DNA of 6,129 nucleotides from Clostridiales bacterium (GTDB taxonomy: Bacteria; Bacillota; Clostridia; Oscillospirales; Oscillospiraceae), in assembly GCA_021200895.1 (NCBI GenBank), contig JAJQFX010000140.1:1-6129 (forward strand). Reading direction: 5' to 3'. The translations under genes were made by a program, and so were the position numbers. Shown piece after piece: positions 1 to 6,028 of this stretch. How positions within the stretch are numbered: position 1 is the stretch's first letter; every line of letters starts with the position of its first letter. The notes under the pieces are model-generated. The model searched no databases and had not been told where the DNA came from. It saw nothing but the letters and a program-made list of their open reading frames with translations.

Positions 1-744
1 GAACCGGGGCGACTCCACCACTTCTCCGGTGGCAGGGTCGGCCTGGGGCAGCTGCTCCACCGGCGCGACCTCCGGCTCCTGCTTGGGGGCTGACCGCTTC
101 CGGGGCTGGCGCTTCCGGCCTGCCCCCAGCTGTGCGGCCTTCTGGAAGGCACGGTCAGGGGTGGTGTCCGTCAGCAGCAGCAGGCAGACGAACAGCAGCA
201 ACGCCAGCACCAGGATGGAGCCGATGCGGCTGACCAGCTTCACCAGCCCCACCGCCAGCAGTCCCCCCAGCACGCCGCCGGACTTGTGAGCCACGCCGGT
301 TTGCCACAGACCGGCCACGGCGGCCAGGGGGCCAGGCCCCAGTTCCATGCTGCCTGCAACGGTGTGACAGACGGCGCTGATGCAGACGGCTACCAGGGGA
401 ACCAGCGCCAGCTTCAGAGGCAGGCGCTTGAACCGCTTGTGCAACAGGAGCAGGACGCCGCAGGCCCCCAGCGCCAGGGGCACCAGGAAGAAACCATAGC
501 CCAGCAGCCCGCCTGCCACCATCGACAGGGCGTTCAGCAGAATGGCGTCCACCTGGAAGCAGCTCAGGGCGGAGAACGCCGCCAGCAGCAGGAGCAGCAG
601 CCCCACCACCGGGCAGAGCCACGCCCTGTCCCGCTGCTTGCGGGGGGCGGAGCTCTTTGTCCCCTTTTTGGCGGCAGAGGTCTGCTTCCTGCCGGACTGC
701 CTGGAGGAGGCGTTTGAAGTTGTAGTTTGCTTTTTGGAAGCCAT
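1..744 (-). CDS. ftsK: FtsK/SpoIIIE-family DNA translocase, N-terminal membrane part (truncated by window edge)
   Basis: Reading the minus strand from ATG at 744 gives 248 codons with no stop up to base 1, so this is the start of a longer gene. FtsK/SpoIIIE proteins are hexameric, membrane-anchored ATPases that pump chromosomal DNA through the division or sporulation septum. Residues 1-40 form a basic, Ser/Thr/Lys-rich cytoplasmic tail. Hydrophobic membrane spans follow at about 43-62, 75-101, 111-130 and 155-192 (the last stretch is probably two helices around Arg173). The segment HKSGGVLGGLLA (153-164) resembles the Gly-rich loop typical of the family's 4TM domain. After residue 193 comes a basic then acidic, Pro-rich linker (KRQPRKRSAPKQEPE). 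The motor and gamma domains would lie beyond the left edge. The ATG is supported by AGGGAG six bases upstream. The gene lies 98 bases after uppP. Identity rests on membrane topology and tail, not on motor motifs. Confidence 0.8.
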   Translation of the reverse strand, partial: MASKKQTTTSNASSRQSGRKQTSAAKKGTKSSAPRKQRDRAWLCPVVGLLLLLLAAFSALSCFQVDAILLNALSMVAGGLLGYGFFLVPLALGACGVLLLLHKRFKRLPLKLALVPLVAVCISAVCHTVAGSMELGPGPLAAVAGLWQTGVAHKSGGVLGGLLAVGLVKLVSRIGSILVLALLLFVCLLLLTDTTPDRAFQKAAQLGAGRKRQPRKRSAPKQEPEVAPVEQLPQADPATGEVVESPRF

Positions 745-750
745 GGGAAA

Positions 751-756
751 CTCCCT
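751..756 (-). promoter_or_regulatory. Ribosome binding site of ftsK
   Basis: The minus strand reads AAAGGGAG, then TTTCCC, then ATG. The AGGGAG core sits six bases before the ATG at 744, which fixes the ftsK start and argues against longer readings of this region in other frames. Confidence 0.75.
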
Positions 757-773
757 TTCTTTTGTGCAAGCTA

Positions 774-794
774 CGGGCGGCAAAGTGTCGCCCG
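774..794 (-). other. Hairpin in the uppP-ftsK gap
   Basis: A 6-bp perfect stem (CGGGCG / CGCCCG, 774-779 with 789-794) with a 9-base loop lies 30 bases before the ftsK start codon. No T-tract follows it on the minus strand, so it is not a standard intrinsic terminator. It could be a leader structure. In such GC-rich sequence it could also be chance. Confidence 0.3.
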
Positions 795-810
795 AACGGT
801 TGCAAACGGT
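795..810. repeat. Short direct repeat AACGGT-TGCA-AACGGT in the uppP-ftsK gap
   Basis: AACGGT occurs at 795-800 and again at 805-810, exactly one helical turn apart, with palindromic TGCA between them. It lies about 50 bases before the ftsK start. This spacing could suit a regulator binding one face of the DNA, but there is no known motif to tie it to. Confidence 0.25.
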
Positions 811-819
811 GGAGGGTAA

Positions 820-838
820 GGGAAGGGCAAACCTTCCC
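820..838 (-). terminator. Stem-loop just after uppP (weak, T-poor terminator candidate)
   Basis: On the minus strand, four bases after the uppP stop codon, GGGAAGG and CCTTCCC form a perfect 7-bp stem (832-838 with 820-826) around a 5-base loop. The following bases are TTACCCTCC, so there is no U-tract. It may attenuate, protect an mRNA 3' end, or do nothing. Full Rho-independent termination is not supported. Confidence 0.35.
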
Positions 839-842
839 GGCC

Positions 843-1676
843 TTACAGCACCACCGCCAGCAGCACCGCCAGGAGGCCCACCCCCCAGCAGTAGTAGGCA
901 AAGCCGCCGAACTTGCCCTTATCGGTCAGCAGGTTCACCAGGCGGATAGCGAAGTAGCCGGAGACGGCGGCGATGACCACCCCCACAGCGTAGATGGGCA
1001 GCAGGCTCGTATCGATGCCCGCCTCCACCGCGTCGCCAATGCTGAGGATGTTGGCCCCAATGACGGCGGGCAGGCTCAGCAGGAAGGAGTAGCGCACGGC
1101 GAAATCCCGGTCATAGCCCCGGAGCAGGCCCACGGCGATAGTGGTGCCGGAGCGGGACAGGCCGGGGATGGTGGCCGCGGCCTGGCCGCAGCCCACCAGC
1201 AGGCAGTCCACGATGGTGGCGCTGCGCTCATCCTTCCGGCCCTTCGCCAGCCGGTCGGAGACGAACAGCAGCGTACCGGTCACCAGCAGGGCAAAGCCGA
1301 TGGCCAGGGGGTAGTTGTTCAGCGCCTCGATGCGGCTCTTGATGGGGAGAATTAGAAACAGAGGCAGCGTGCCGATGATCATCAGCAAAATCATCCGGCG
1401 GGCAGGGGGCACCCGGTCGGTGCGCTGACCGGTGGCCAGGTCACGAATGAAGCGGAAGAATTCCAGGATCATCTCCCAGATGTCGCTCCAGTAATAGACA
1501 AAGACGGAAATGAGGGTGCCCAGGTGGAGCAGCACGTCAAAGAATACGTCGGTTTCCTCCGCGCTTTTCAGGTTGAACAGCTGCTGGAACAAGGCCAGGT
1601 GGCCGGAGCTGGAGATGGGCAGGAACTCCGCAACGCCCTGAATCAGCCCCAGAATGGCGGAATAGAGATAGGTCAT
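843..1676 (-). CDS. uppP: Undecaprenyl-diphosphate phosphatase (UppP/BacA)
   Basis: This integral membrane enzyme removes a phosphate from undecaprenyl diphosphate, regenerating the lipid carrier used for peptidoglycan and other envelope polymers. Raised activity gives bacitracin resistance in known cases. The 277 residues match the family's usual length of about 265-280. The N-terminal signature QGVAEFLPISSSGH is at 13-26, with Glu17 and His26 in the active-site positions; the first acidic position of the (E/Q)xxxE motif is Gln13, a known family variant. The second signature, PGLSRSGTT, is at 171-179 and contains Ser174 and Arg175. Hydrophobic helices recur through the chain, notably near 47-62, 95-112, 124-140, 198-213, 226-247 and 258-277. 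The ATG at 1676 has a strong AGGGAGGA site five bases upstream. It lies 71 bases after the aminopeptidase gene and precedes ftsK, so the two envelope/division genes may be co-transcribed. Confidence 0.96.
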   Translation of the reverse strand: MTYLYSAILGLIQGVAEFLPISSSGHLALFQQLFNLKSAEETDVFFDVLLHLGTLISVFVYYWSDIWEMILEFFRFIRDLATGQRTDRVPPARRMILLMIIGTLPLFLILPIKSRIEALNNYPLAIGFALLVTGTLLFVSDRLAKGRKDERSATIVDCLLVGCGQAAATIPGLSRSGTTIAVGLLRGYDRDFAVRYSFLLSLPAVIGANILSIGDAVEAGIDTSLLPIYAVGVVIAAVSGYFAIRLVNLLTDKGKFGGFAYYCWGVGLLAVLLAVVL

Positions 1677-1681
1677 AAGAA

Positions 1682-1689
1682 TCCTCCCT
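1682..1689 (-). promoter_or_regulatory. Strong ribosome binding site of uppP
   Basis: The minus strand reads AGGGAGGA, TTCTT, ATG. It is the best match to the 16S anti-SD in the window and fixes the start at 1676. The stem-loop at 1690-1702 abuts it directly, leaving it exposed at the base of the stem. Confidence 0.8.
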
Positions 1690-1702
1690 GCGCCGACGGC
1701 GC
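1690..1702 (-). other. GC hairpin abutting the uppP ribosome binding site
   Basis: GCGCC and GGCGC (1690-1694, 1698-1702) pair around a 3-base loop immediately 5' of the SD. It does not bury the SD. It may stabilise an open initiation site or be incidental. Confidence 0.3.
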
Positions 1703-1713
1703 ATATTGATTAC

Positions 1714-1735
1714 GGCCCGCCCCAGAGGGGCGGCC
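1714..1735 (-). other. GC-rich stem-loop between the M18 aminopeptidase gene and uppP
   Basis: On the minus strand GGCC-GCCCC, loop TCT, then GGGGC-(G)-GGCC form a 9-bp stem with one bulged G, starting 12 bases after the aminopeptidase stop. The sequence after it (GTAATCAATATG) has no U-tract, so it is a weak terminator at best. It shares the 10-mer GGCCGCCCCT with the palindromic repeat at 5944-6013 and could be a decayed relative of it. GC bias could also produce the match. Confidence 0.4.
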
Positions 1736-1747
1736 AGCGGCGGCAGT

Positions 1748-3136
1748 TCAGCCGCAGTACACCGCCTTCATGCAGCGGTAGGTCATATAGCAGTCCAGCT
1801 TGCCTGTCAGCTCCAGGGGAGCGTGCATGGCCAGGACAGGGGTGCCTGCGTCAATGGTCTCGATATTGCGATTCGCCATATACATGGCCACGGTGCCGCC
1901 GCCGCCCACGTCCACCTTGCCCAGCTCGGCCAGGTGCCAAATCACACCGGCGTCATCCAGCAGGCGGCGGAGTTTGGCTACCGTCTCCGCTCCGGCGTCG
2001 TTGCTCTCCCCCTTGCCCCGGGAGCCGGTGTACTTGGCGACGCCTACCCCCCAGTTCACCCGGGAGGCGTTTTGCAGCTCGTACACGCTGGCGTAGTTGG
2101 GGTCAAAGGCCGCCGTCACGTCGGCACTGAGACAGAAGGAGTTTTCGTAGCAGGTTTTCAGGGGGACGCCCTGGGTGTCGCACAGGTCGGACACGAAGGT
2201 GTCAAAGAACAGGCTCTTCATCCCGCTGACGCCCTCGGAGCCGATTTCCTCCTTGTCCACCAGCATACAGACGCCGGTGCGGTTCAGGCTGTCCGCCGTG
2301 TCCAGGAGGGCCCGGAGGGAGGCGTAGCCGCAGACCTTGTCGTCCTGGCCGTAGGCCCCGATGAGGGAGCGGTCAAGGCCGTAGTCCCTGGCGTCGTAGG
2401 CGGGGACGGCGCACAGCTCGGCGGAGATGAAGTCCGCCTCGGTGATGCCGTACTTCTCGTGAAGCAGATCCAGCACCATCAGCTTGAAGCGCTCCTTCTC
2501 CTCCTGGTCGGGGTAGGGTTTGGAGCCCACCATGATGTTCAAATCCTCCCCGGAGAAGGCGGCGTACAGCGGCTCCTTGGCCTGCTTATCCGCCAGATGG
2601 GGCAGCAGGTCGGGGATGGTCAGCAGCGGGTCGGAGGGGTCTTTGCCGATGGAGACCTGCACCGTCTCCCCGGTTTTCAGGCAAACTACGCCGTGAAGCT
2701 CCAGAGGGATGGAGACCCAGTGGTACTTGCGGATGCCGCCGTAATAGTGGGTTTTCAGGATGGCAAACTCGCTGTCCTCCACCAGGGGGTTGGGCTTGAT
2801 GTCCAGCCGGGGGGAGTCGATGTGGGCGGCGCAGATGGCGACGCCTTTGTCCAGCCCTTCCTTGCCAATGACGGCCAGGAGAAGGGACTTGTTCCGGTTG
2901 ATGCGGTAGACCCGGTCGCCGGGGGTCAGGGCCTCGCCCCGAACGAGGGGGCGGAAGCCGTTTTCCTCGGCCAGCGCCACAGCGTTGGAGACAAATTCCC
3001 GCTCCGTCTTGCTGGCGGTCAGGAAGGCTTTGTAGCCGTCGCAGTAGGCTTCCACGGCGGGCAACTCGCCCTGGTCGATGCGGTCATAGCCGTTGCAGTG
3101 GTCGGTGTGAAAGAGGAGGTCGTGCTTGGTACTCAT
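1748..3136 (-). CDS. M18-family zinc aminopeptidase
   Basis: This is a cytosolic metallo-aminopeptidase of family M18 (aspartyl aminopeptidase / aminopeptidase I type), which trims N-terminal residues from peptides using two metal ions. The product is 462 residues, within the family's usual size. The expected metal and catalytic residues appear in order: HIDSPRLDIKP with His105 and Asp107; GQDDKVCGY with bridging Asp265; DKEEIGSEG with Glu296 (general base) and Glu297; SADVTAAFDP with Asp339; and AMHAPLE with His438. The glycine-rich VDVGGGGTVA (408-417) lies just before the final histidine, as in other members. Substrate preference (acidic versus neutral or hydrophobic N-terminal residues) cannot be told from sequence. 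The ATG at 3136 is preferred because upstream in-frame codons look non-family, although its AAAGGA site is 13 bases away, which is long. The gene follows the synthase-kinase fusion by 47 bases. Confidence 0.93.
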   Translation of the reverse strand: MSTKHDLLFHTDHCNGYDRIDQGELPAVEAYCDGYKAFLTASKTEREFVSNAVALAEENGFRPLVRGEALTPGDRVYRINRNKSLLLAVIGKEGLDKGVAICAAHIDSPRLDIKPNPLVEDSEFAILKTHYYGGIRKYHWVSIPLELHGVVCLKTGETVQVSIGKDPSDPLLTIPDLLPHLADKQAKEPLYAAFSGEDLNIMVGSKPYPDQEEKERFKLMVLDLLHEKYGITEADFISAELCAVPAYDARDYGLDRSLIGAYGQDDKVCGYASLRALLDTADSLNRTGVCMLVDKEEIGSEGVSGMKSLFFDTFVSDLCDTQGVPLKTCYENSFCLSADVTAAFDPNYASVYELQNASRVNWGVGVAKYTGSRGKGESNDAGAETVAKLRRLLDDAGVIWHLAELGKVDVGGGGTVAMYMANRNIETIDAGTPVLAMHAPLELTGKLDCYMTYRCMKAVYCG

Positions 3137-3149
3137 GGTGTTACAGGAA

Positions 3150-3155
3150 TCCTTT
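3150..3155 (-). promoter_or_regulatory. Probable ribosome binding site of the M18 gene, unusually distant
   Basis: AAAGGA lies 13 bases before the ATG at 3136, beyond the usual 5-9. No better start or SD pair is seen. Either translation initiates weakly here or it is helped by the upstream gene ending only 47 bases earlier. Confidence 0.45.
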
Positions 3156-3183
3156 CCATCTATAAATTTCAGTTGTGCGCAGC

Positions 3184-4821
3184 TCAGGTCAGCCGCGCCA
3201 GCAGCGCCTGGCACTGGGCCAGCAGCTGTTCCCTGGTGCCGCTGTTATCCAGTATATCGTCGCAGGCGGCGCGATAGACTTGCTGGTCTGGCTGGGCGGC
3301 CAGCCGGGCGCGGGCATAGTCCTCGGTCAGGCAGTCCCTTGCCATGATGCGCCGGAGGCGGAGGCTGTCGTCTGCCACCACGGCCACCAGCCGGTCACAG
3401 TCGGCTTTCAGGGGGCTTTCCAGCAGGGCGGCAGCATCCAGCACCACGCCGGGCAGGTGCCTCCGCTGCATCTCCGCCACCTGGCGGCGCACCTCCAGGG
3501 TGATGAAGGGGAAGGTGATGCCGTTCAAACCCCGGAGGGCGGCGCTGTTCTGGAATACCAGCGCCCCCAGCGCCTTCCGGTCAAGCCGCTGGCCGTCAAA
3601 CACCCCGTCCCCGAAGCGGCCCCGGAGGGCGGCGCGGAGGGGGGCGCTGGTGTCCAGCAGGTCATGGTAAACTAGGTCGCAGTCAATGACGCCGAAGCCG
3701 CAGGCGGCGAAGCAGTCCAGCACAGTGGATTTCCCCGCGCCGCTGCCCCCCACCAGGCCGATAACGGGGATGGTGTAGCCGTCCTCCCCCAGGTCAAGGA
3801 CGTTGAACCCGGCGGCCTTTTTCAGCCGGTTGCCGATGGCCAGCCCCAGCCCCGCCGGGTCGGGGCACTGGGCAAAAATCTCCGTCACCCCGGTGCCGTC
3901 GAACCGCCGCAGGGCGGAAAAGACCCGCCGGGCCTGCTCCGTCTTGTCCTGGGCAGGCCCCAGGTCGTGGACCTCCAGGCCGGAGAACAGGGGGAGGAAC
4001 TCATGGAAGCAGATGACGCCGGTGGTGGGGGTCAACCGCCTTTGAATGTAGGCGGCGCACTTGTCCGGCCTGCCGGCGACCACCGTCACCGGCGCCTGGG
4101 GGGCATAGTGGCGATACTTCATCCCCGGGGCCCGGGGGCACTCGCCGTCCTTTAACAAGCCGGTCACGGCCTTGTCGATGGTGATGCTGCCGCAGACCGC
4201 CTCCAGCTCATCCAGAGGCATCCCGCCGGGGCGGAGCAGCTGGGGCGGGGAGACGGTCAAATCCAAAATGGTGGACTCCACCCCCACGGAGGAGGGGCCG
4301 CCGTCCACAATGCCCTGAATCTTTCCGTCCATGTCCTCCAGCACCTCGGTGGCGCTGGTGCAGCTGGGGCGTCCGGAGGTGTTGGCGCTGGGGGCGGCGA
4401 TGGGCACCCCCGCCGCCTGGATGATGGCCAAGGTCACGGGATGGTCGGGGCAGCGCACCCCCACGGTGTCCAGCCCGCCGGTGGTGCGGTCAGGGACGAT
4501 GGCCTTCCGGGGCAAAATCATGGTCAGCGGCCCCGGCCAGAACGCCTCCGCCAGCTGGTAGGCCAGAGGCGGCACATCCCGGCAGTAGGTGTCCAGCCAG
4601 CTCTCGTCCGGGATGTGGATGATGAGCGGATTGTCGCTGGCGCGGCCCTTGGCCTCGTAGATGCGGGCCACGGCCTCCGCGTCCAGGGCGTTGGCCCCCA
4701 GGCCGTAGACCGTCTCGGTGGGGATGGCCAGCAGGCCGCCGGAGCGAATGATTTCCGCCGCCTCCTGAATCTCCTCCTCGTGGCCGGAGACCTGGGGCAG
4801 ATGATAAACCTTCGTAATCAA
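3184..4821 (-). CDS. sua5/coaE: Fusion: L-threonylcarbamoyladenylate synthase (Sua5/TsaC/YwlC type) + dephospho-CoA kinase (CoaE)
   Basis: One 545-residue reading frame carries two enzymes. Residues 1-345 are a full-length Sua5-type synthase, which makes threonylcarbamoyl-AMP from Thr, bicarbonate and ATP for tRNA t6A37. Visible are PTETVYGLG (34-42), KGRASDNPL with Lys58 and Arg60, SANTSG (145-150), the linker motif RHYAP (237-241), and the C-terminal Sua5 domain ending in AIGNRLKKAAGF. Residues 352-545 are a kinase of normal CoaE length that phosphorylates dephospho-CoA, the last step to CoA. It has P-loop GGSGAGKS (358-365), IDCD (379-382), LLES (466-469), RIMARD (491-496) and DDILDNSG (521-528). 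The usual Leu-x-His-Pro is Ile-Thr-Phe-Pro, with Phe437. The chosen start is TTG at 4821, seven bases after prfA; it fits the family N-terminus. A TTG at 4896 would add 25 unlikely residues inside prfA. No good SD fits either start, suggesting translational coupling to prfA. Confidence 0.93.
   Translation of the reverse strand: MITKVYHLPQVSGHEEEIQEAAEIIRSGGLLAIPTETVYGLGANALDAEAVARIYEAKGRASDNPLIIHIPDESWLDTYCRDVPPLAYQLAEAFWPGPLTMILPRKAIVPDRTTGGLDTVGVRCPDHPVTLAIIQAAGVPIAAPSANTSGRPSCTSATEVLEDMDGKIQGIVDGGPSSVGVESTILDLTVSPPQLLRPGGMPLDELEAVCGSITIDKAVTGLLKDGECPRAPGMKYRHYAPQAPVTVVAGRPDKCAAYIQRRLTPTTGVICFHEFLPLFSGLEVHDLGPAQDKTEQARRVFSALRRFDGTGVTEIFAQCPDPAGLGLAIGNRLKKAAGFNVLDLGEDGYTIPVIGLVGGSGAGKSTVLDCFAACGFGVIDCDLVYHDLLDTSAPLRAALRGRFGDGVFDGQRLDRKALGALVFQNSAALRGLNGITFPFITLEVRRQVAEMQRRHLPGVVLDAAALLESPLKADCDRLVAVVADDSLRLRRIMARDCLTEDYARARLAAQPDQQVYRAACDDILDNSGTREQLLAQCQALLARLT
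3769..3790 (-). other. Seam of the synthase-kinase fusion with a vestigial SD and altered start codon
   Basis: Just before the kinase domain the minus strand reads GGGGGAGGA (3782-3790), and 10 bases later the codon ATC (3769-3771, Ile351). Ile351 falls where free-standing CoaE proteins begin with Met. An ATG here would differ by one base. No stop codon separates the two domains. This looks like two adjacent genes joined by loss of the stop and start. It could also be a normal fused form in this lineage, with the SD-like run being a chance effect of Leu-Gly-Glu-Asp codons. Confidence 0.45.
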
Positions 4822-4828
4822 GAAAACA

Positions 4829-5908
4829 TCAGCTTCTATCTTCCTTTGCCGAATTAGCCAGCCGTTCCGCCTGGTCGGCGGCGGCCAGGGCGTCAATGAG
4901 TTCGTCCAAATCCCCGTCCATGATGCTGGCGATTTTGTACAGGGTCAGGCCAATGCGGTGGTCAGTGACCCGACCCTGGGGAAAGTTATAGGTGCGGATG
5001 CGCTCGTTGCGCATACCGCTGCCCACCTGGCTGCGGCGCTGGGCGGAGACGCTGTCCGCCTGGGACTGCACCATCTGCTCATAGAGCCTGGCCCGCAGAA
5101 TCTCCATGGCCCTGTCCCGGTTCTGGAACTGGCTGCGCTCCTGCTGGCACTCCACCACCATGCCGGTGGGCAGGTGGGTCAGCCGGACGGCGGAGGAGGT
5201 CTTGTTGATGTGCTGGCCTCCCGCGCCGGAGGAGCGGAACACGTCCATCTTGATGTCCTCCTTGCGAATTCCCAGCTCCACCTCCTCCACCTCCGGGAGG
5301 ACGGCCACCGTGGCCGTGCTGGTGTGTACCCGGCCGCCGGATTCCGTCTCCGGCACCCGCTGCACCCGGTGGACGCCGCTCTCGTACTTCAAACGGCTGT
5401 ACACCCCGGAACCGGAGATGGTGAAGGAGACCTCCTTCATGCCCCCCAACTCCGTCTCGTTGCAGCTGGCAAGCTCCAGATTCCAGCCCCGACGGACGCT
5501 GTACATCTCGTACATCCGGTACAGGGAGTGGGCAAACAGGGCGGATTCCTCCCCGCCCACCCCGGCGCGAATTTCCATGATGACGCTGCGCTGGTCGTTG
5601 GGGTCTTTGGGCAGCAGGAGGAGTTGGAGCTGCCGCTCCAGCTGGGCGGCGCGGGCCTTCTCGGCGAGAAACTCCTCCCGCGCCAGTTCCCGCAGCTCCG
5701 GGTCAGGCTCATTCAGCATGGCCTCCGCCGCCTCGCTGGCCGCTCTGGCCGCCTCATAGTCCTGATAGGCGGTGACGACAGGCTCCAGCTCGGCCAGCTC
5801 CTGGTTCAGCCTGGCCACCTGGGCCGGGTCGTCATAGGTCTCCGGCTGGTTCAGTTTGGTCTGGAGTACGCTGTATTGGGTTTGCAGTTGTTGAAGCTTG
5901 TCCTGCAT
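4829..5908 (-). CDS. prfA: Peptide chain release factor 1 (RF1)
   Basis: RF1 reads UAA and UAG in the ribosomal A site and triggers release of the finished protein. The product is 359 residues, the normal RF1 length. Residues 1-100 are the helical N-terminal domain. The codon-recognition segment GVHRVQRVPETES (178-190) contains Pro186-Glu-Thr188, the PxT type that marks RF1 rather than RF2 (SPF). The catalytic loop RSSGAGGQHINKT (225-237) holds the GGQ motif at 230-232; Gln232 is the residue methylated by PrmC in known bacteria. RTYNFPQGRVTDHR (305-318) is also typical. There is no sign of the internal frameshift site found in RF2 genes. The ATG at 5908 is chosen because GGAGGT lies five bases upstream; a TTG nine codons earlier has no such support. 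The gene appears to be first in this minus-strand series within the window. Confidence 0.98.
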   Translation of the reverse strand: MQDKLQQLQTQYSVLQTKLNQPETYDDPAQVARLNQELAELEPVVTAYQDYEAARAASEAAEAMLNEPDPELRELAREEFLAEKARAAQLERQLQLLLLPKDPNDQRSVIMEIRAGVGGEESALFAHSLYRMYEMYSVRRGWNLELASCNETELGGMKEVSFTISGSGVYSRLKYESGVHRVQRVPETESGGRVHTSTATVAVLPEVEEVELGIRKEDIKMDVFRSSGAGGQHINKTSSAVRLTHLPTGMVVECQQERSQFQNRDRAMEILRARLYEQMVQSQADSVSAQRRSQVGSGMRNERIRTYNFPQGRVTDHRIGLTLYKIASIMDGDLDELIDALAAADQAERLANSAKEDRS

Positions 5909-5913
5909 GGGGG

Positions 5914-5919
5914 ACCTCC
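5914..5919 (-). promoter_or_regulatory. Ribosome binding site of prfA
   Basis: GGAGGT is followed by CCCCC and the ATG at 5908. The five-base spacing and near-consensus SD decide this start over the upstream in-frame TTG at 5935. Confidence 0.8.
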
Positions 5920-5943
5920 GGTCTGCTTTTTGCAATCGTTATG

Positions 5944-6013
5944 TGTAGGGGCGGCCCTTGGCCGCCTCGGATAAGCGGGTGGTTTCCGTGGGCGGCCAAG
6001 GGCCGCCCCTACA
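5944..6013. repeat. Perfect 23-bp inverted repeat with internally palindromic arms (REP/MITE-like)
   Basis: Bases 5944-5966, beginning TGTAGGGGCGGCC, are the exact reverse complement of 5991-6013, ending GGCCGCCCCTACA; a 24-base spacer separates them. Each arm folds on itself as well: GGCGGCC and GGCCGCC pair around CTT (5950-5966) and around AAG (5991-6007). The element ends 35 bases before the prfA start and has no room for a coding sequence. From memory, GTAGGGGCGG-bounded palindromes are frequent intergenic repeats in Oscillospiraceae-type genomes; that part is recollection, not shown here. In RNA it would form a very stable 23-bp stem on either strand, able to act as a 3'-end or attenuation structure in the prfA leader. 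There is no T-tract on either side. Confidence 0.8.
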
Positions 6014-6028
6014 GAAAAGTGAAGATTT

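Noticed and set aside
820..838. Full Rho-independent terminator after uppP
   Set aside because: The stem is perfect but no T-tract follows; kept only as a weak candidate.
155..901. A 248-codon closed frame on the minus strand over the ftsK start and uppP end
   Set aside because: It overlaps the end of uppP and is out of frame with the FtsK-like membrane protein; its Gly/Ala/Arg/Pro-rich sequence is a frame shadow.
1706..3277. A 523-codon open frame on the plus strand opposite the M18 gene
   Set aside because: It is rich in Gly, Val, His and Gln with no domain pattern and mirrors a well-supported gene on the other strand; GC-rich coding DNA often leaves the antisense frame open.
4822..4896. 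Extended N-terminus of the fusion protein from TTG at 4896
   Set aside because: It would add 25 residues encoded inside the prfA 3' end, without an SD and unlike Sua5 N-termini.
4958..5974. A 338-codon open frame on the plus strand opposite prfA
   Set aside because: It is low-complexity His/Leu/Gly/Ala-rich sequence with no recognisable family, lies wholly antisense to RF1 and has no ribosome binding site.
5944..6013. CRISPR repeat pair
   Set aside because: There are only two units, in inverted rather than direct orientation, and no further spacers or cas genes.
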